This document shows, piece by piece, positions 42,481 through 53,348 of a DNA stretch of 64,000 nucleotides. A program made the position numbers and the translations under genes. The stretch is from Pycnopodia helianthoides (lineage: Eukaryota > Echinodermata > Asteroidea > Forcipulatida > Asteriidae), in NCBI GenBank assembly GCA_032158295.1, contig CM063252.1, positions 9,908,744 to 9,972,743 of the forward strand, given 5' to 3'. Every line of letters begins with the position of its first letter. The stretch's first letter is position 1. The notes beneath the pieces are model-generated. The model was not told the origin of the DNA. It was given only the letters and a program-made list of their open reading frames with translations, and made no database searches.

Positions 42481-42940
42481 CTAACCCCTGGAAGGGGAGC
42501 ACTGAAAAACAATGCTGATTGGCTAACCATAAGTGACTGCTCTGCGAGCATGCTTGTTAAAAACTGTCGAACACTTGTAGGCACTTCTCATTCGCTAAGT
42601 AAGCACAAGTCAAAATGCACATATTTTTACGCAGAACTTTTCAGATGACGTATGTTCTTACATGGTCACCCTAAACTGCATACTCTTAGACTTATCACAA
42701 TATCTAAAAAAGAATGAGAGGGGACCAGCTGCTCTATGACTTGATGCGTCTTTTGATAGCGCACTCTGCGAAGTCTCTAACACAGAATGGATCAACCACA
42801 GGACTAATTGAAATATCCAACATGTTGGGACTTTCAAAGTCACACTTCCAGGAGTTACGATCGAGCAACGCATTCTGGGAAAGATAGACAAAAATGGCGC
42901 GGCGAGATCGTACACAACTGAGAACAAGGTTGGGTTACAT

Positions 42941-43118
42941 TCCAGGCCAGAGCCCAGGCCGGAGCCCAGGCCGGAGCCCAGGCCGGAGCCTAGGCCGGAG
43001 CCCAGGCCGGGGCCCAGGCCGGAGCCCAGGCCGGAGCCCAGGCCGGAGCCCAGGCCGGAGCCCAGGCCGGAGCCCAGGCCGGAGCCCAGGCCGGAGCCCA
43101 GGCCGGAGCCCAGGCCCA
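42941..43118. repeat. 12-bp minisatellite CCCAGGCCGGAG
   Basis: About fourteen units, nearly all identical, each translating as Ser-Pro-Gly-Arg in the open frame 42894-43169, which does start at an ATG in a fair context. The protein would be almost only this repeat, so I treat the frame as a by-product. Confidence 0.9.
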
Positions 43119-43682
43119 GGTCTTCAATCTGGGTACCATCACAAATATATGGCTACAACCCATCAGTGACTCACACCACCCTGTTCTGGTAATTCAAAAA
43201 GAGAGTTACTCCAAATAAATGATATACAGTAATCATAGAAATTATTGTACTAAACCTAATAAACTGAATGTTAAACTCAAAACAGCTGCACTTAAACTAA
43301 TGCCCTTCAATAACTTGTGCACTTAAGGAAAGGCATATACATGTACCATGACAGAACATTTTCAATACGGCTGTACTCAATGGGTCACATTTTAGACATC
43401 CATATCAAAAATTATTCTTAGCATAGCATTTGTATGTTGCACAAATTATTTTTCAATTATATACATGTATTGCTATAAGAAAGACCCCCCAAAATTAAAA
43501 CCAATTTAACGTAACAATAATGTGAACATCCTAAAATAACATACGAACCGTCACCGATCAGTATTAAAACTACTCTGAATTATTATAGCTACCAAATCGA
43601 CAATGCAGACAATCAACTTGATACCGATGGTATTGAGAAGTACAAGAATTCAAGTCCAATTTACCAGTAGATAGAGTCGTCC
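43119..43682. other. Intergenic, no gene seen
   Basis: AT-rich, no partner or domain recognised. Confidence 0.4.
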
Positions 43683-44056
43683 TTAAAGGCACTGGACACT
43701 ATTGGAAATTACTCAAAATAATTGTTGGCATAAAACCTTACTTGGTTAACGAGTAATGGGGAGAGGTTGACAGTATAAAACATTGTGAGAAACGGCTCCC
43801 TCTGAAGTAACGTAGTTTTTGAGAAAGAAGTAATTTCTCAGCAAAATATTTGAATTGGTCTCGAAATCAAGCAATCAAGCATCTGAAAGCACACAACTTT
43901 GTGTGACAAGGGTGTTTTTTCTTCCATTATTATCTCGCAACTTCGACGACCAATTGAGTTCAAATTTTCACAGGTTTGTTATTTTGTGCATATGTTGAGA
44001 TACACCAAGTGAGAAGACTGGTCTTTGACAATTACCAAAGGTGTCCAGTGTCTTTA
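43683..44056. mobile_element. TTAA-flanked MITE, family 2
   Basis: TTAA at each end; termini AAAGGCACTGGACACTATTG and the complement-like CAAAGGTGTCCAGTGTCTTT. It contains GGTCTCGAAATCAAGCA and TATCTCGCAACTTCGACGAC, shared with the split copy at 30.6-31.3 kb. Confidence 0.85.
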
Positions 44057-44664
44057 ATGGATGAAAACAATGACTTGTAATTTTGTTCCCCCCACTTCCA
44101 TGAGGACTCTATTGGAAAAAATAAGTGCATCACAAAAACTGAATTTGAACTTGGAGCCTCTCTTTTAACCCTTTAGAGACCATAGCGGCCCCAAACGGAT
44201 GCAAGATCTGACAACTTCCACTCAACCCAAAAGGTAAAGGTCATGACCTGAAATGACGATTTCCAATGTTTTCTATGCCAACATAACACCTGTGTTTCTT
44301 GAAAAAAAAAATAATAAATCTGTTTTATAAAATATGTATTATTTTTTCAGACACTTTTAAAAGAACAAAATTGTTTCAACCAATCCACAATAAAAACACG
44401 TGGTGTTTGGTGATAATTACACAGAGAAGAGATGTCTTTAAAGGTTTAAAAGACAAGATTGTTTAAAATCGTTGCTGGATGTGAAACTTGGGCTTGCCAA
44501 CAATAAAAGTCAGTCACACACAACATACGAGTACACCACTGTCAAAAGCGGGTGTGACACAACATTGCATATAATGCTCTTCAAATAGTGTGTACAAGTC
44601 CATGAAACAGCATCGGATCAAACAAACAATCAAAGAAAGAGAGGGAGTCTATCACTCCTCAGCT
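44057..44664. other. Intergenic, no gene seen
   Basis: No open frame or repeat partner recognised. Confidence 0.4.
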
Positions 44665-44834
44665 CATAGAGCTGCTTAAGCACAAAAAAGTAGCTAAGCA
44701 CAACAAAATGATGCTTACGAGAATTAGGTTACCGGCCAAACTACCATGTCAAATATATAATTTGTGACTGGTATCCTGCTGATTTCTGCTTAGCAGAAAA
44801 TTGTTAAGCAATATTTTCTGCTTAAGCAGCTCTA
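44665..44834. mobile_element. MITE of the CATAGAGCTGCTTAAGC family
   Basis: Inverted ends CATAGAGCTGCTTAAGC and GCTTAAGCAGCTCTA, with the internal TGTGACTGGTATCCTGCT typical of this family in inverted orientation to the 10031 copy. The outer GGGCCC is missing. Confidence 0.75.
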
Positions 44835-44886
44835 GAGATTAATTGTATTAGACTTTAATCAACAAACTGTCCGCTCAGGACTGCCT

Positions 44887-45083
44887 GGGCCCAATTTCGA
44901 ATAGAGCTGCTTAAGCCCAAAAACTAGCTAAGCACAACAAAATTATGCTTACCAGAAAAAGGGTTACCAGCTAAAACACCATTTCACACGTTGCGTCTGT
45001 GACTGGTATCCTGCTTATTGCTGCTTAACAGAAATCTTTTAAGTAATATATTCTGCTTAAGCAGCTCTATGAAATTTGGCCCT
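44887..45083. mobile_element. MITE of the GGGCCCAATTTCATAGAGC family
   Basis: Ends GGGCCCAATTTCGAATAGAG and CTCTATGAAATTTGGCCC; body as in the previous element. Only 52 bases separate the two. Confidence 0.8.
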
Positions 45084-45089
45084 GGTAGT

Positions 45090-45350
45090 TAGTGCAGTTT
45101 GTACGGATTTCATAAAATTGGTTTTGCATATTTTAGAGCTCCTGGTAAATGGAGTTTATTGGTCAAGAGTGGTCTCTCAAAATTAGTTTGGCAAAACGAA
45201 ACACTAAGTTTGGGAGAAAAATATTACTTGTGGATTTTGGTTTATTTTTTTAACTTATTCGCATTTTTCACTCAGCGACCTTTTGATGATTACAGATTTG
45301 AAATTGAAATTAATGACCTTATCGCACTGAGCCAACGAAACAATAGTCTT
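45090..45350. repeat. Dispersed repeat with residual frame, diverged copy
   Basis: Diverged relative of 15290-15565 and 21590-21870 in the receptor array. The frame is open for 117 codons here, and conserved peptides (SGLSKLVWQNET, YLWILVYFF) suggest an old coding element. Confidence 0.5.
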
Positions 45351-46312
45351 GAAAACTCTCTTCATGTCTTGCCGACATTTCTCCCCGCCCCACTGCCCCT
45401 CCCATCCCCTTCCCCTTCCTACCTGGAAAAAAAACCACCCCAAAATCTTTAAACCCCAGTTTAGAACATAAATCGTCATGTCCGTGCAAAAAAGTTGTTA
45501 ACTCCATTCTGCAACCTCACGCAAACATGTGGCATTGTGTGACCCCCAAACACCTCTTGTTGTGACTTCATTGTGTTCTGGGAATCTCAGGAATGTTTTT
45601 GAGTTTTGTTTTGGGTTGTTTTTTTTTGTACATAATCTTCAATTTTCAATCGTCAATAGAATGATCCCTATGCAGCACTTAAAAAGGCTATACTGGGGAT
45701 GTGGTGCAGTGCGGCGTCACAGCCCAAAAAGTGCAGGTGAAGAAGAAAAAGTGAGAAACGAAGAGCACAAAGTTGGAAGGATGGAACAAATGAAACAATG
45801 GAAAGTAAGCATGCCTTTTCATGTTGCTTGCTGTAAGCAGTGGTTATAAAACGGGAATTATTTAAGGAATGCTACTTCAACCATAGAGAAAGGACCCACA
45901 GGAGGAGTCACAACTTCGTTTTTATTACCCCAGGCCACTCATTAATCCAATTAGCGCTTGCCTGGCTCTGTAGAAATCTCTATGGGACCTCCCGCCGCTC
46001 GTGTAAACAATGCTTACCACAGCAAGGCCTTTGTGACTCCTTCTGTGGGTCTTTTCTCTAGCTTCAACTAAGCAGAGATTGTCTGCTTACAGGCTTGGAG
46101 AACTTAGCCTGGAGTTAGCTTGACAAGCACAATAGTTAGCTAGGTTGATACATATAGAGGCACAAGTCCAGGCTAGTCTTAGAGAAAGACTTTTGGGTAG
46201 TTATGTTTCAGGCTACTCCACGCTTTACTCACGTTACGTTGACCACAGAATAGCCGATTATCTAGTTATCTATCTGATGAGCTTGGCTCCAGACAGACTT
46301 TACTTTTTTTTC
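45351..46312. other. Intergenic, no gene supported
   Basis: A 106-codon plus-strand frame at 45529-45849 has no recognisable domain. About 45880-46060 has a loose inverted relation (GAGAAAGGACCCACAGGAGG against CCTTCTGTGGGTCTTTTCTC), another fold-back. Confidence 0.4.
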
Positions 46313-46630
46313 TACTCTACCAACTGAGCCATCTGGCCCTATTGTTGGCGGTCTCCCTATTTTGTCAACATCTTTGTTCGGGTGCCAGTCAGAAGCCGTT
46401 CAACCTGTTACTGTTGTGTAGCCAGGGATCACACCCACGTTTACTATACAACCGCGGAGCGTCCTTTCTATATGCTCGGAGGTAGGGATCATCTTTCTGC
46501 TTGGCACCCTGAACAAAGATATAAACAAAATAGGGAGACTGCCCAACATTAGGGATAGATAGCTCAGTTGGTAAAGCACCCACACGTAAGTCCAGCTCTA
46601 GCCAATTTTTCTTTGTTCTGCACATAATTA
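46313..46630. mobile_element. Inverted pair of tRNA-like SINE heads
   Basis: GATAGCTCAGTTGGTAAAGC at about 46562-46581 is a tRNA A-box region, and its near-complement lies at about 46314-46335. The pairing continues through GGGAGACTGCC and AAAATAGGGAG to TGGCACCCTGAAC, so arms of about 80 bases flank a ~100-base centre. Not a complete tRNA gene. Confidence 0.55.
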
Positions 46631-46725
46631 TTAAATTTTTTACCTAGTCAGTTTCCCTTGTGGTTTATCACTTGAAATTTGCTATTGTAATAAAACAAAG
46701 TCGAAATCATCAAGTTAAACAAATA

Positions 46726-47027
46726 GGACCCAAATTCAATAAAGCTACTTAACACGAATGGCCCATTTTGTGCTTACTGTGTGGTTTCGATGTTATAGAG
46801 CTGCTAACCGTAAGCACGGGAATAGGCAAGTTAATCTTCCAGTGCTTACTGTCACTGTCAGCAAATGATTGGTGTAACAATGCAAATCCATGGTGAATGG
46901 CCGACTAATTTGTTTTGTTAAACTGTGAAAAACGCTGACATTTTTCTGCTACAGTCATGAGGGGTAGTAAGCAGAAGAAGAAAACAAATTTGATTACCGT
47001 TAAGCAACTCTATGAAATTGGACCCAG
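46726..47027. mobile_element. Longer MITE with related GGACCCAA / TTGGACCC ends
   Basis: Ends GGACCCAAATTCAATAAAGC and CAACTCTATGAAATTGGACC are inverted, but the ~300-bp body differs from the ~200-bp family. It directly abuts the next element. Confidence 0.6.
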
Positions 47028-47216
47028 GTCCCATAGAGCTGCTCAACCTGAACAAAATACTAAATAATTTTCTGCTTAGCAGAAATGAGCAGGACACCAG
47101 TCAAAAGTTGTACATATGACAGATGGTTGCTTGGCTGTTAACCTTATTCTGGTAAGCAGACATTTGTCTGTGCTTAGGCTACTTTTTGTGCTTCAGCAGC
47201 TCTATGAAAGCGGTCC
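47028..47216. mobile_element. MITE of the CATAGAGCTGCTTAAGC family
   Basis: Ends GTCCCATAGAGCTGC and GCAGCTCTATGAAAGCGGTC, family body with AGGACACCAGTCAAAAGTTG. It lies about 100 bases past the last exon of the downstream gene, so it may fall in its 3' UTR. Confidence 0.75.
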
Positions 47217-47318
47217 CCTTAAGTCTCGTAATATCTGTGATGAAAGTAGCGTGAGTCAAGACAGAACAAATAAACACAAATAAAACAAACAAACTCCAAC
47301 AAAGACAAAGTCGAAAAA

Positions 47319-47542
47319 CTAATTGCTGCCGATGCACTCGTTGAGGTAGACCAACTTGAAGCCGGAATTTTCCACCAGGTAGTCCATAAGAAAGACAGAG
47401 TTCATGTAGGTGTCCGGGAGGTCGGTGTCTATGCTCAGGATTCCTCCCTTGTTGCGTACCAACTCGTCGTTGATCATACGCAGGGCCTTGGGGACTCGTT
47501 CGACATCCCTGAACTTGTAGTAGTTCTCCACGGTCAATGTAG
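47319..47542 (-). CDS. Last exon of FkbM/NodB-like gene: C-terminal part of deacetylase-like domain
   Basis: An acceptor (CCAGGGGCAG) precedes 224 bases ending in TAG. It joins in phase with the exon at 54756-55209: one base there plus two here make an Ala codon. It encodes 73 complete residues after the split codon, including GGILSIDTDLPDTYMN, which I take as the last strand region of a polysaccharide-deacetylase-like barrel, and ends NECIGSN. The domain call rests on the preceding exon. The shorter 130-codon frame on this strand is a shadow. Confidence 0.75.
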
Positions 47543-48263
47543 CTGCCCCTGGGCAGAGTTAATGAGAACACAAAGAATGGTTTATAATCGGCCAGTCAAT
47601 TTCCCTTGTGGTTTATTACTTGATAATCAGGGAATAACAGTGGGATTATTATTTATTATTATTATTTATTCGGCATAAAAACACACACAAAATACAAACA
47701 TAATCAAAACAAAACAAAAGCCAGGGACATATGCCTTGAATTAAAAAAGTTTACCAAAAAACTGTAGCCCGAAGGCCTTCAATTCCAATATCCCTGGCCT
47801 GGATGAGCCGGTCTTCACTAAGTGGCCGTTAATGGACCGAGCAGAAGGCAAGGTCCATTAACAGCAGCCAGCCACCAACCAAGGTCATTATCACGCAGTG
47901 AAGACCAGCTCATCGTACTGTTATTCCCATAAATAAATAAATGCCTTAATGACGGAAAAAATGTAAAAATCATCAAAATTCGTGAATTTCTTTCGCCGCT
48001 ATTTTTAGAATTGTTCTACTCATGTTCAAGGGCCATACCGGCAACAAGCACATCCTACTCCTAGGATTTTACACAACAATGTGCTTGTTAAGGTACCATT
48101 TATTCCCTAGTTCACTGAGCTGGTCTTTATATCACATGTTAATACACCCCCCATGTGACCAGTCTTCGACCAATCAGAGTGCATTAACTCTCCAAGGTGC
48201 TTATTAATTAAATTTCAAAAGTCACACCCCCTTTTAGGTGATTCCCTTACAATGCTGCTTCCC
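47543..48263. other. Intron with a fold-back element
   Basis: Within about 47760-47935 GGTCTTCACT pairs with AGTGAAGACC and GTTAATGGACC with GGTCCATTAAC, a nested hairpin. A TTATTATTATTATTT simple repeat lies near 47645. Confidence 0.55.
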
Positions 48264-48425
48264 AGGGCTCAATTTCATAGAGTGGCTTAAGCAGAAATCA
48301 GCAGGATACCAGTCACAAATTGTACAAGTGACATGGTAGTTTTGCTGGTAACCTCATTCTGGTTAGCACAATTTTGTTTTGCTTAGCTACTTTTTGTGCT
48401 TAAGCAGCTCTATGAAATTGGGCCC
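48264..48425. mobile_element. MITE of the GGGCCCAATTTCATAGAGC family (short form)
   Basis: Ends AGGGCTCAATTTCATAGAG and CTCTATGAAATTGGGCCC; ~160 bp, internally deleted. In intron of the FkbM/NodB-like gene. Confidence 0.8.
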
Positions 48426-48539
48426 AGGTTGTATCATTATCTGGGCGTGAATCCTGGCTATACGGCAGTATACAAAGGGCATAAAGTTGTACAATTTCTG
48501 ACTGGTGCCCCCTGAACAAGAACAGCGTCAACATAGGGC

Positions 48540-48754
48540 TACAATCCCGGCCATATCTCGTTGGGCCCCCTTTCAATGTTGAATATTGTTGCACGGTCTT
48601 CTGTGTTCCAGTCAACATTGAGCGGGGGGACGGGGGACGGGGGACGGGGGACGGGGGACGGGGGAGAGAATGTTTTTTGTGAGACAGGGAATGGTTATTG
48701 TATGGTTATTGTAACGTTAGGAACGGGTGGCCCAAGCATTTTGGCCGGGATTGT
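48540..48754. mobile_element. MITE with TACAATCCCGGCCA termini carrying a G-rich minisatellite, copy 1
   Basis: Ends TACAATCCCGGCCA and TGGCCGGGATTGTA are inverted. Inside, GGGGGAC is iterated about five times at 48619-48665. Copies: 63310-63530 complete, and 49115-49230 partial. Confidence 0.8.
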
Positions 48755-48840
48755 AGATAGCTCCACATGGCAGAGCACCGGCATGTAAACCAGGAGGTCC
48801 CAGGTTCAAACCCCGCTCTAGTCAATTTTGATTTGCTCAC
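48755..48840 (+). mobile_element. tRNA-derived SINE head
   Basis: ATAGCTCCACATGGCAGAGC (A-box region) and GGTTCAAACCCCGC (B box) are about 35 bases apart, as in a tRNA, followed by CTAGTCAATTTTGATTTG. The acceptor stem does not pair well, so I call a SINE and not a tRNA gene. It abuts the end of the preceding MITE. Confidence 0.6.
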
Positions 48841-48863
48841 CCCAAAAACAAGTCTACTTAACA

Positions 48864-48997
48864 CAGGCATGCAACTGTAACTTCACCAAAAAAGAGGAAA
48901 ATACAAAATTCCAATGATTTGTATAGTATTTTTCCATTTTGAATGGTAAAACTGAGATTAAAAAAAGAGGAAATCAGCTGATCTGAGGAAATTCTTT
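48864..48997. mobile_element. MITE with CAGGCATGCAACT terminus, truncated copy
   Basis: Matches 42336-42470 and then diverges before the right terminus. Confidence 0.6.
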
Positions 48998-49365
48998 CAG
49001 CGTGATTTTTAATTTTTTTTTATTACAAAATAAGGCTTTCAAAAGACTATGAATGTCCAAAGACACTGACTGTCCATTTACTGCTGAGTAGGGCGTTAAA
49101 AAACGGAAACGATGTTTTTGTGTGGGGGGGGGGGACGGGGAGAGAATGTTTATTGTCAGGGGGATGTCGACAGTGAATGTTTATTGTAACGTTGGGAATG
49201 GGTGGCCTAATCATTTTGCCCGGGATTGTCTGAAAATTCCTTTAGTTTATTTTGCGTAGTTGACTGCACACAGATATACTGCAATTTTTGGTGGATCAGA
49301 GACAATTCATAAGTGAAGCAAAGCATTTGATACATAGTTATAGAAAGCAAGAGCCAATTTACAAC

Positions 49366-49536
49366 ATGGTGTTTCGTGGCTTAATTTCGAACGAAAACCG
49401 TGCATATATTCGTCTTTTGCGGAGGAGCGGAAAATCACAGAGAGAAATAGCGGCAACGTACAATGTATCCCGTAGCAAATTGTACAGAGCGTGCATTGTG
49501 TTAGACGTAACTTTATTACCCTCTCTTTGGCGCTAA
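49366..49536 (+). CDS. Small ORF with helix-turn-helix-like stretch, possible transposase remnant
   Basis: 56 codons from an ATG. Residues 14-39 read IRLLRRSGKSQREIAATYNV followed by SRSKLY, which fits the helix-turn-helix pattern of resolvase/Tc1-type DNA-binding domains (hydrophobic positions, GKSQREIA, VSRSKLY). It lies in an intron of the minus-strand gene and on the opposite strand. The rest of a transposase is absent, so it is probably a fragment; it could also be chance. Confidence 0.3.
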   Translation: MVFRGLISNENRAYIRLLRRSGKSQREIAATYNVSRSKLYRACIVLDVTLLPSLWR

Positions 49537-50279
49537 GCAAAAGATTTTACAACTGCATTTCTCACACTGCATAATCATGCTCACTGTAAATGGACTACAT
49601 GTACTTGACATGACTTTGACTCGCTTTCACAAATAAAACATGACTATATTCATCGGGAAACCTAAATTAATAATTTTCACTTGGGTTGGTTCTTGTGAAA
49701 TATTTCGTTTCTTCAAAGTATATATTTCTTTATATCAAACTCTCCATTTTGTGTGTTCGGTATGAATTTCCATAAAATAACACAAATTAACACCGATGTC
49801 CCTCCCAAAATAACCCGTCCGGATAGAAACACCATTGCCTATTCACTCTGAGGCATTACAGTGACGATTCCTGGCATGACCGCCTTGCGTCTCTTCTTCA
49901 TTAGTTTACACTCAAAACTCACTTTTTAAAGACAAATTTCTATAATTCATAGTTTTGTTTGATTGAGTTCGACCTAACGTATAGATCAAAATTGAATGGT
50001 CTGTATAGTTTGATCAGTTAGAAGGAACAGTAGATCAAAGTGGAAAATGCTAGTGTCGGAATACACACTAATACAGTGTACCTTCTGTCAAAACAAATTG
50101 AAACTTTATTTTCAATGTATACAAACCTGAAAAAGAACAAAAAACAATTGAAATGTGCAAACAAATGTGACATCGTGATGAAGTGACATTATTAATCCAG
50201 GAGGTACATCTACAATATCCAACAAGTCAAGAACGGAATCCAATCATTTTGCTGGTAATACTCAGCTGGGTGGCTTTTG
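49537..50279. other. Intron sequence, no feature recognised
   Basis: No exon, repeat partner or hairpin noted. Confidence 0.4.
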
Positions 50280-51015
50280 GTTTGTATAAGGGGTAGAGGG
50301 TAAGTGGGTTGACCTTGTGTACTCTCTGGGGACAATGTAGATGTGTGTTAGAATTTTGCTTCCTTTTGTCCGATCAATCATCAGGCCTCGTTGCTGTGGG
50401 GTGCCTTTAAAAAACCTTCAATACAATTTCAAATTTTCCTCATTGAGTGCCCTTCATTTGGGGGAAATTGCCGTGCCCTTTTGAAAACGAAATTCGAGGC
50501 CTGCATCATGTTCCTTTTTATGATGCAGTTTAAGCTTTTTTAGGGTGTAATATATAGCTGCAATTTAGTTTTTATGCTCCAAAGAGTACTTTTGGTTTGT
50601 GAGGGTAAGTGGGTTGTTAGTACCATTTTTGTGTGTGCAGGCGGCGTACTTTCTGGGTAAAATGTAGATGTGTGTGTCAGCCTTTTACTTCCTTTTGTAC
50701 AATCAATTTTTTACATCAATCATGATGTCCTTTTTATGATGCAGTTTTTAGCTTTTTTTAGGGTGTAATATAGCTTGCAATTTAGTTTTTATGCCCTGAA
50801 GACTGCTTTTGGTTTGTGAGGGGGAGAGGGTAAGTGGGTTTGCGCTTGTGTATAAGTGTTTTAGTACCGTTTTTGTGTGCGCAGGTTTTGTACTTTCTAG
50901 GTACAATGTATGTGTCAATTTTGTCACATCATGATGTCCTTTTTATGATGCAGTTTAAGTTTTTATTTATGGTGTAAAATAGTTGCAATTTAGTTGTTGT
51001 GCTCTGAAGACTACT
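50280..51015. repeat. Degenerate tandem repeat, three units of ~200-300 bp
   Basis: Each unit runs GGTAAGTGGGTT, a TACTTTCT...ACAATGTAG-like segment, TTTTATGATGCAGTTTAAG, GGTGTAAT and GCAATTTAGTT...CTGAAGACT. Units differ by indels, the first being longest. Confidence 0.75.
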
Positions 51016-52453
51016 GTGCGAGTCTTGCGCATATATCGAGAAAACAACTCAAACGACGACCATTTTTTTCTTTGAAATCAAATCTTTTAGAACTATATCT
51101 ACACAATTCTTGAAAATAAATAAAAACCCATAGCTAAATAAAAACCCATGGCTTCCAGAGGCGTCAAACGCTCAACTTATTAACGCAGCCGCGTTATTCA
51201 CTGACCAATCCTGCAATGAGTTTCGTGAAATGCGCGCGTGCTGCACGCCGTTCTCACACGAAACGCACGACTGTTTGTTCTAAACTGCCCGTAAAGATGG
51301 CCGATTTACGTCACACTGAAACCTATCTATATACGTGTGCGAGACTTACACTTTTTATTGTGAGTATGACCCTAATACTTATCTATCAATTTATTGAATC
51401 TATCTATATCCGGTTTTTGGTCAACAACCTTGTGTCTGTAGTATCTATATTGGCACAGAGCTGCCAACATTAGCATCTGGCAGCCAGGAAGGTGTTTGCA
51501 CAACAATCAGGGAGGTATTTAGAAATACATTCAACATAATATGGAACAAGTTTCTGTAATCAGGGAGATTTTCATATTTGTTCACCAGAACATTGGAGAG
51601 ATTGGTTTACTTTCACTCAGGGAACTTTCCGCCAGGTTGCAGCTCTGCTAGCAGCTCTGTGAAATACGTTAATCTTTGCTCAACTACTTCCATCAATATT
51701 GAAAGCCCATCATTTTCTTTCACTCTCGTTTTGCAATCATTGTAGAAACAGATGTCTCAGCAAGCCACAAAAACCAAACAAACCAGCAAGTTATTAAACA
51801 GATGGCCAACACACACTGGATTCAATGAAGCTCTGGTGTTTCCCATCAGCAGAGTGTGGGTTCGAGACCCAGTCATGACCCTGTGTCCTCAAGCAAAAAA
51901 ACTTAATAACCAATACTAATTTGTCCATCCGGTGGGGATATGAACCCGTATTTGCTTTAAATTAAAGTGATTTTCAGATCTCTATTGCGTTATTATTATC
52001 CCAAGTCGGTATTTAAACAAATGTTACCATGCCCCTGTGTGGTATAATTTTTCTCAGGAACTTTTCAGAACTTCAGAAGCAATTTTCTTTTTGAGCATAT
52101 CACTGTCACAGTGAACCCCCCCCCCCCAAACTACATAAAGCAGACAACAGACGTTCTCATACCAGGCACCAGGATTTCTCTCTAGAGAAATGATGGAATG
52201 TCTTGCTGTTAACAGGCCCAAACCTTGGCTGCAAGTAAGCCAGATCCATAACCTGCCATGGTAAGCTGGAATCACAGGCTTAAAATAAACTAAAATGATA
52301 TATTAAGCGCTTATATCACATCCAGTGGACGTCTCAAAGTGCTCAGTATTTTTTCCTACAAGGTATAGGAGGAGCTACGTTTTTGAGGTATGCGACCACC
52401 TTTTAAAAGGCTTATTTAGTTGGCCAGGAAGCGACGGCAAACAGCCTCCTTTT
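51016..52453. other. Intron sequence with a SINE fragment
   Basis: About 51835-51900 has GGGTTCGAGACCC (B box) followed by CCTGTGTCCTCAAGCAA, a common tRNA-derived SINE layout. The rest shows no feature. Confidence 0.4.
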
Positions 52454-53348
52454 ACTGCGGCACCATAAAGGAAAAAGTGACCAAAAGTTTATTGTGAATG
52501 ATACTGGCTTTTAAACAATGGTGCTGTCAATCACATCACTGGAGATTCCTGTATTTTTGGCCGGGGTTAAATTAAATCAACATAGTTTTGGATGCCTAAA
52601 CAAAACAAAGAGAGCCAAAAAAAAAAAACTCTGGGGTTGAAGAGAAAGGGAAATCAAATTAACTCAAGGAAATTACTACACAATCTTCAAGGACAGAAAT
52701 TGATGTTAGGGAAACTCATTATTATTAAAGATACTAGATCTGATTTTGGCAATTTTTGATTGAAAATCTATCTACAAATTTTACATTGCAGCTTTTTTAC
52801 AAGATTCTAAAAAGCAAACACCTTTTATTCAATGTTCAACGTGAAATAAAGCAGCCAACGATAACTAATAGTTCATTAAAAACTATAAATTAACAAGTGT
52901 CGGGATCCTAAAATTAGCCAACGATAACTAATCCTTAATCAACAACTATAAATTAACCATTGTCGAGATCCTAAAATTATCTCGCGTCCTTCGGCCATGT
53001 ACAAACACGTTTACATGTTACTTGTTTATGGTGCATTGGCCGTTGTATACTCAGAGACTTGTTTATGTATGTTTTAAAATGACATCATTTGTCTAAATTG
53101 GTTCTGGAATTTTTTTTCTAAGAAGCGAAACAATAATATTATTGTTAATTTACTTTCCCTTTCGCTTCAACCCCAGAGTTTTTTTTTTTTTTTTTTTTTT
53201 CAGTCTCCAAAATTGTGTTGAATCAATTTCATCCGGCCAAAAATACAGGAACCTCCAGCATTGTCCAGTGATTGACAGCACCATCGTTAAAAAGCCAGTA
53301 TCATTCACAATAAACTTTTGTCACTTTTTCCTTTATGGTGTCGCTGTA
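52454..53348. mobile_element. Fold-back element with ~200-bp inverted arms
   Basis: The left arm (about 52454-52666, with CACCATAAAGGAAAAAGTGA) and right arm (about 53148-53348, with TCACTTTTTCCTTTATGGTG) are diverged inverted copies. The ~480-base centre holds a two-unit tandem repeat (AGCCAACGATAACTAAT, about 52853-52978). No transposase frame. Confidence 0.8.

Noticed and set aside
46551..46630. Possible tRNA gene (TAGCTCAGTTGGTAAAGC)
   Set aside because: There is no acceptor-stem pairing and no proper T-arm; it is part of an inverted SINE pair.
48755..48840. Possible tRNA gene with A and B boxes
   Set aside because: The A box is degenerate and the ends do not pair, so it is better explained as a tRNA-derived SINE head.
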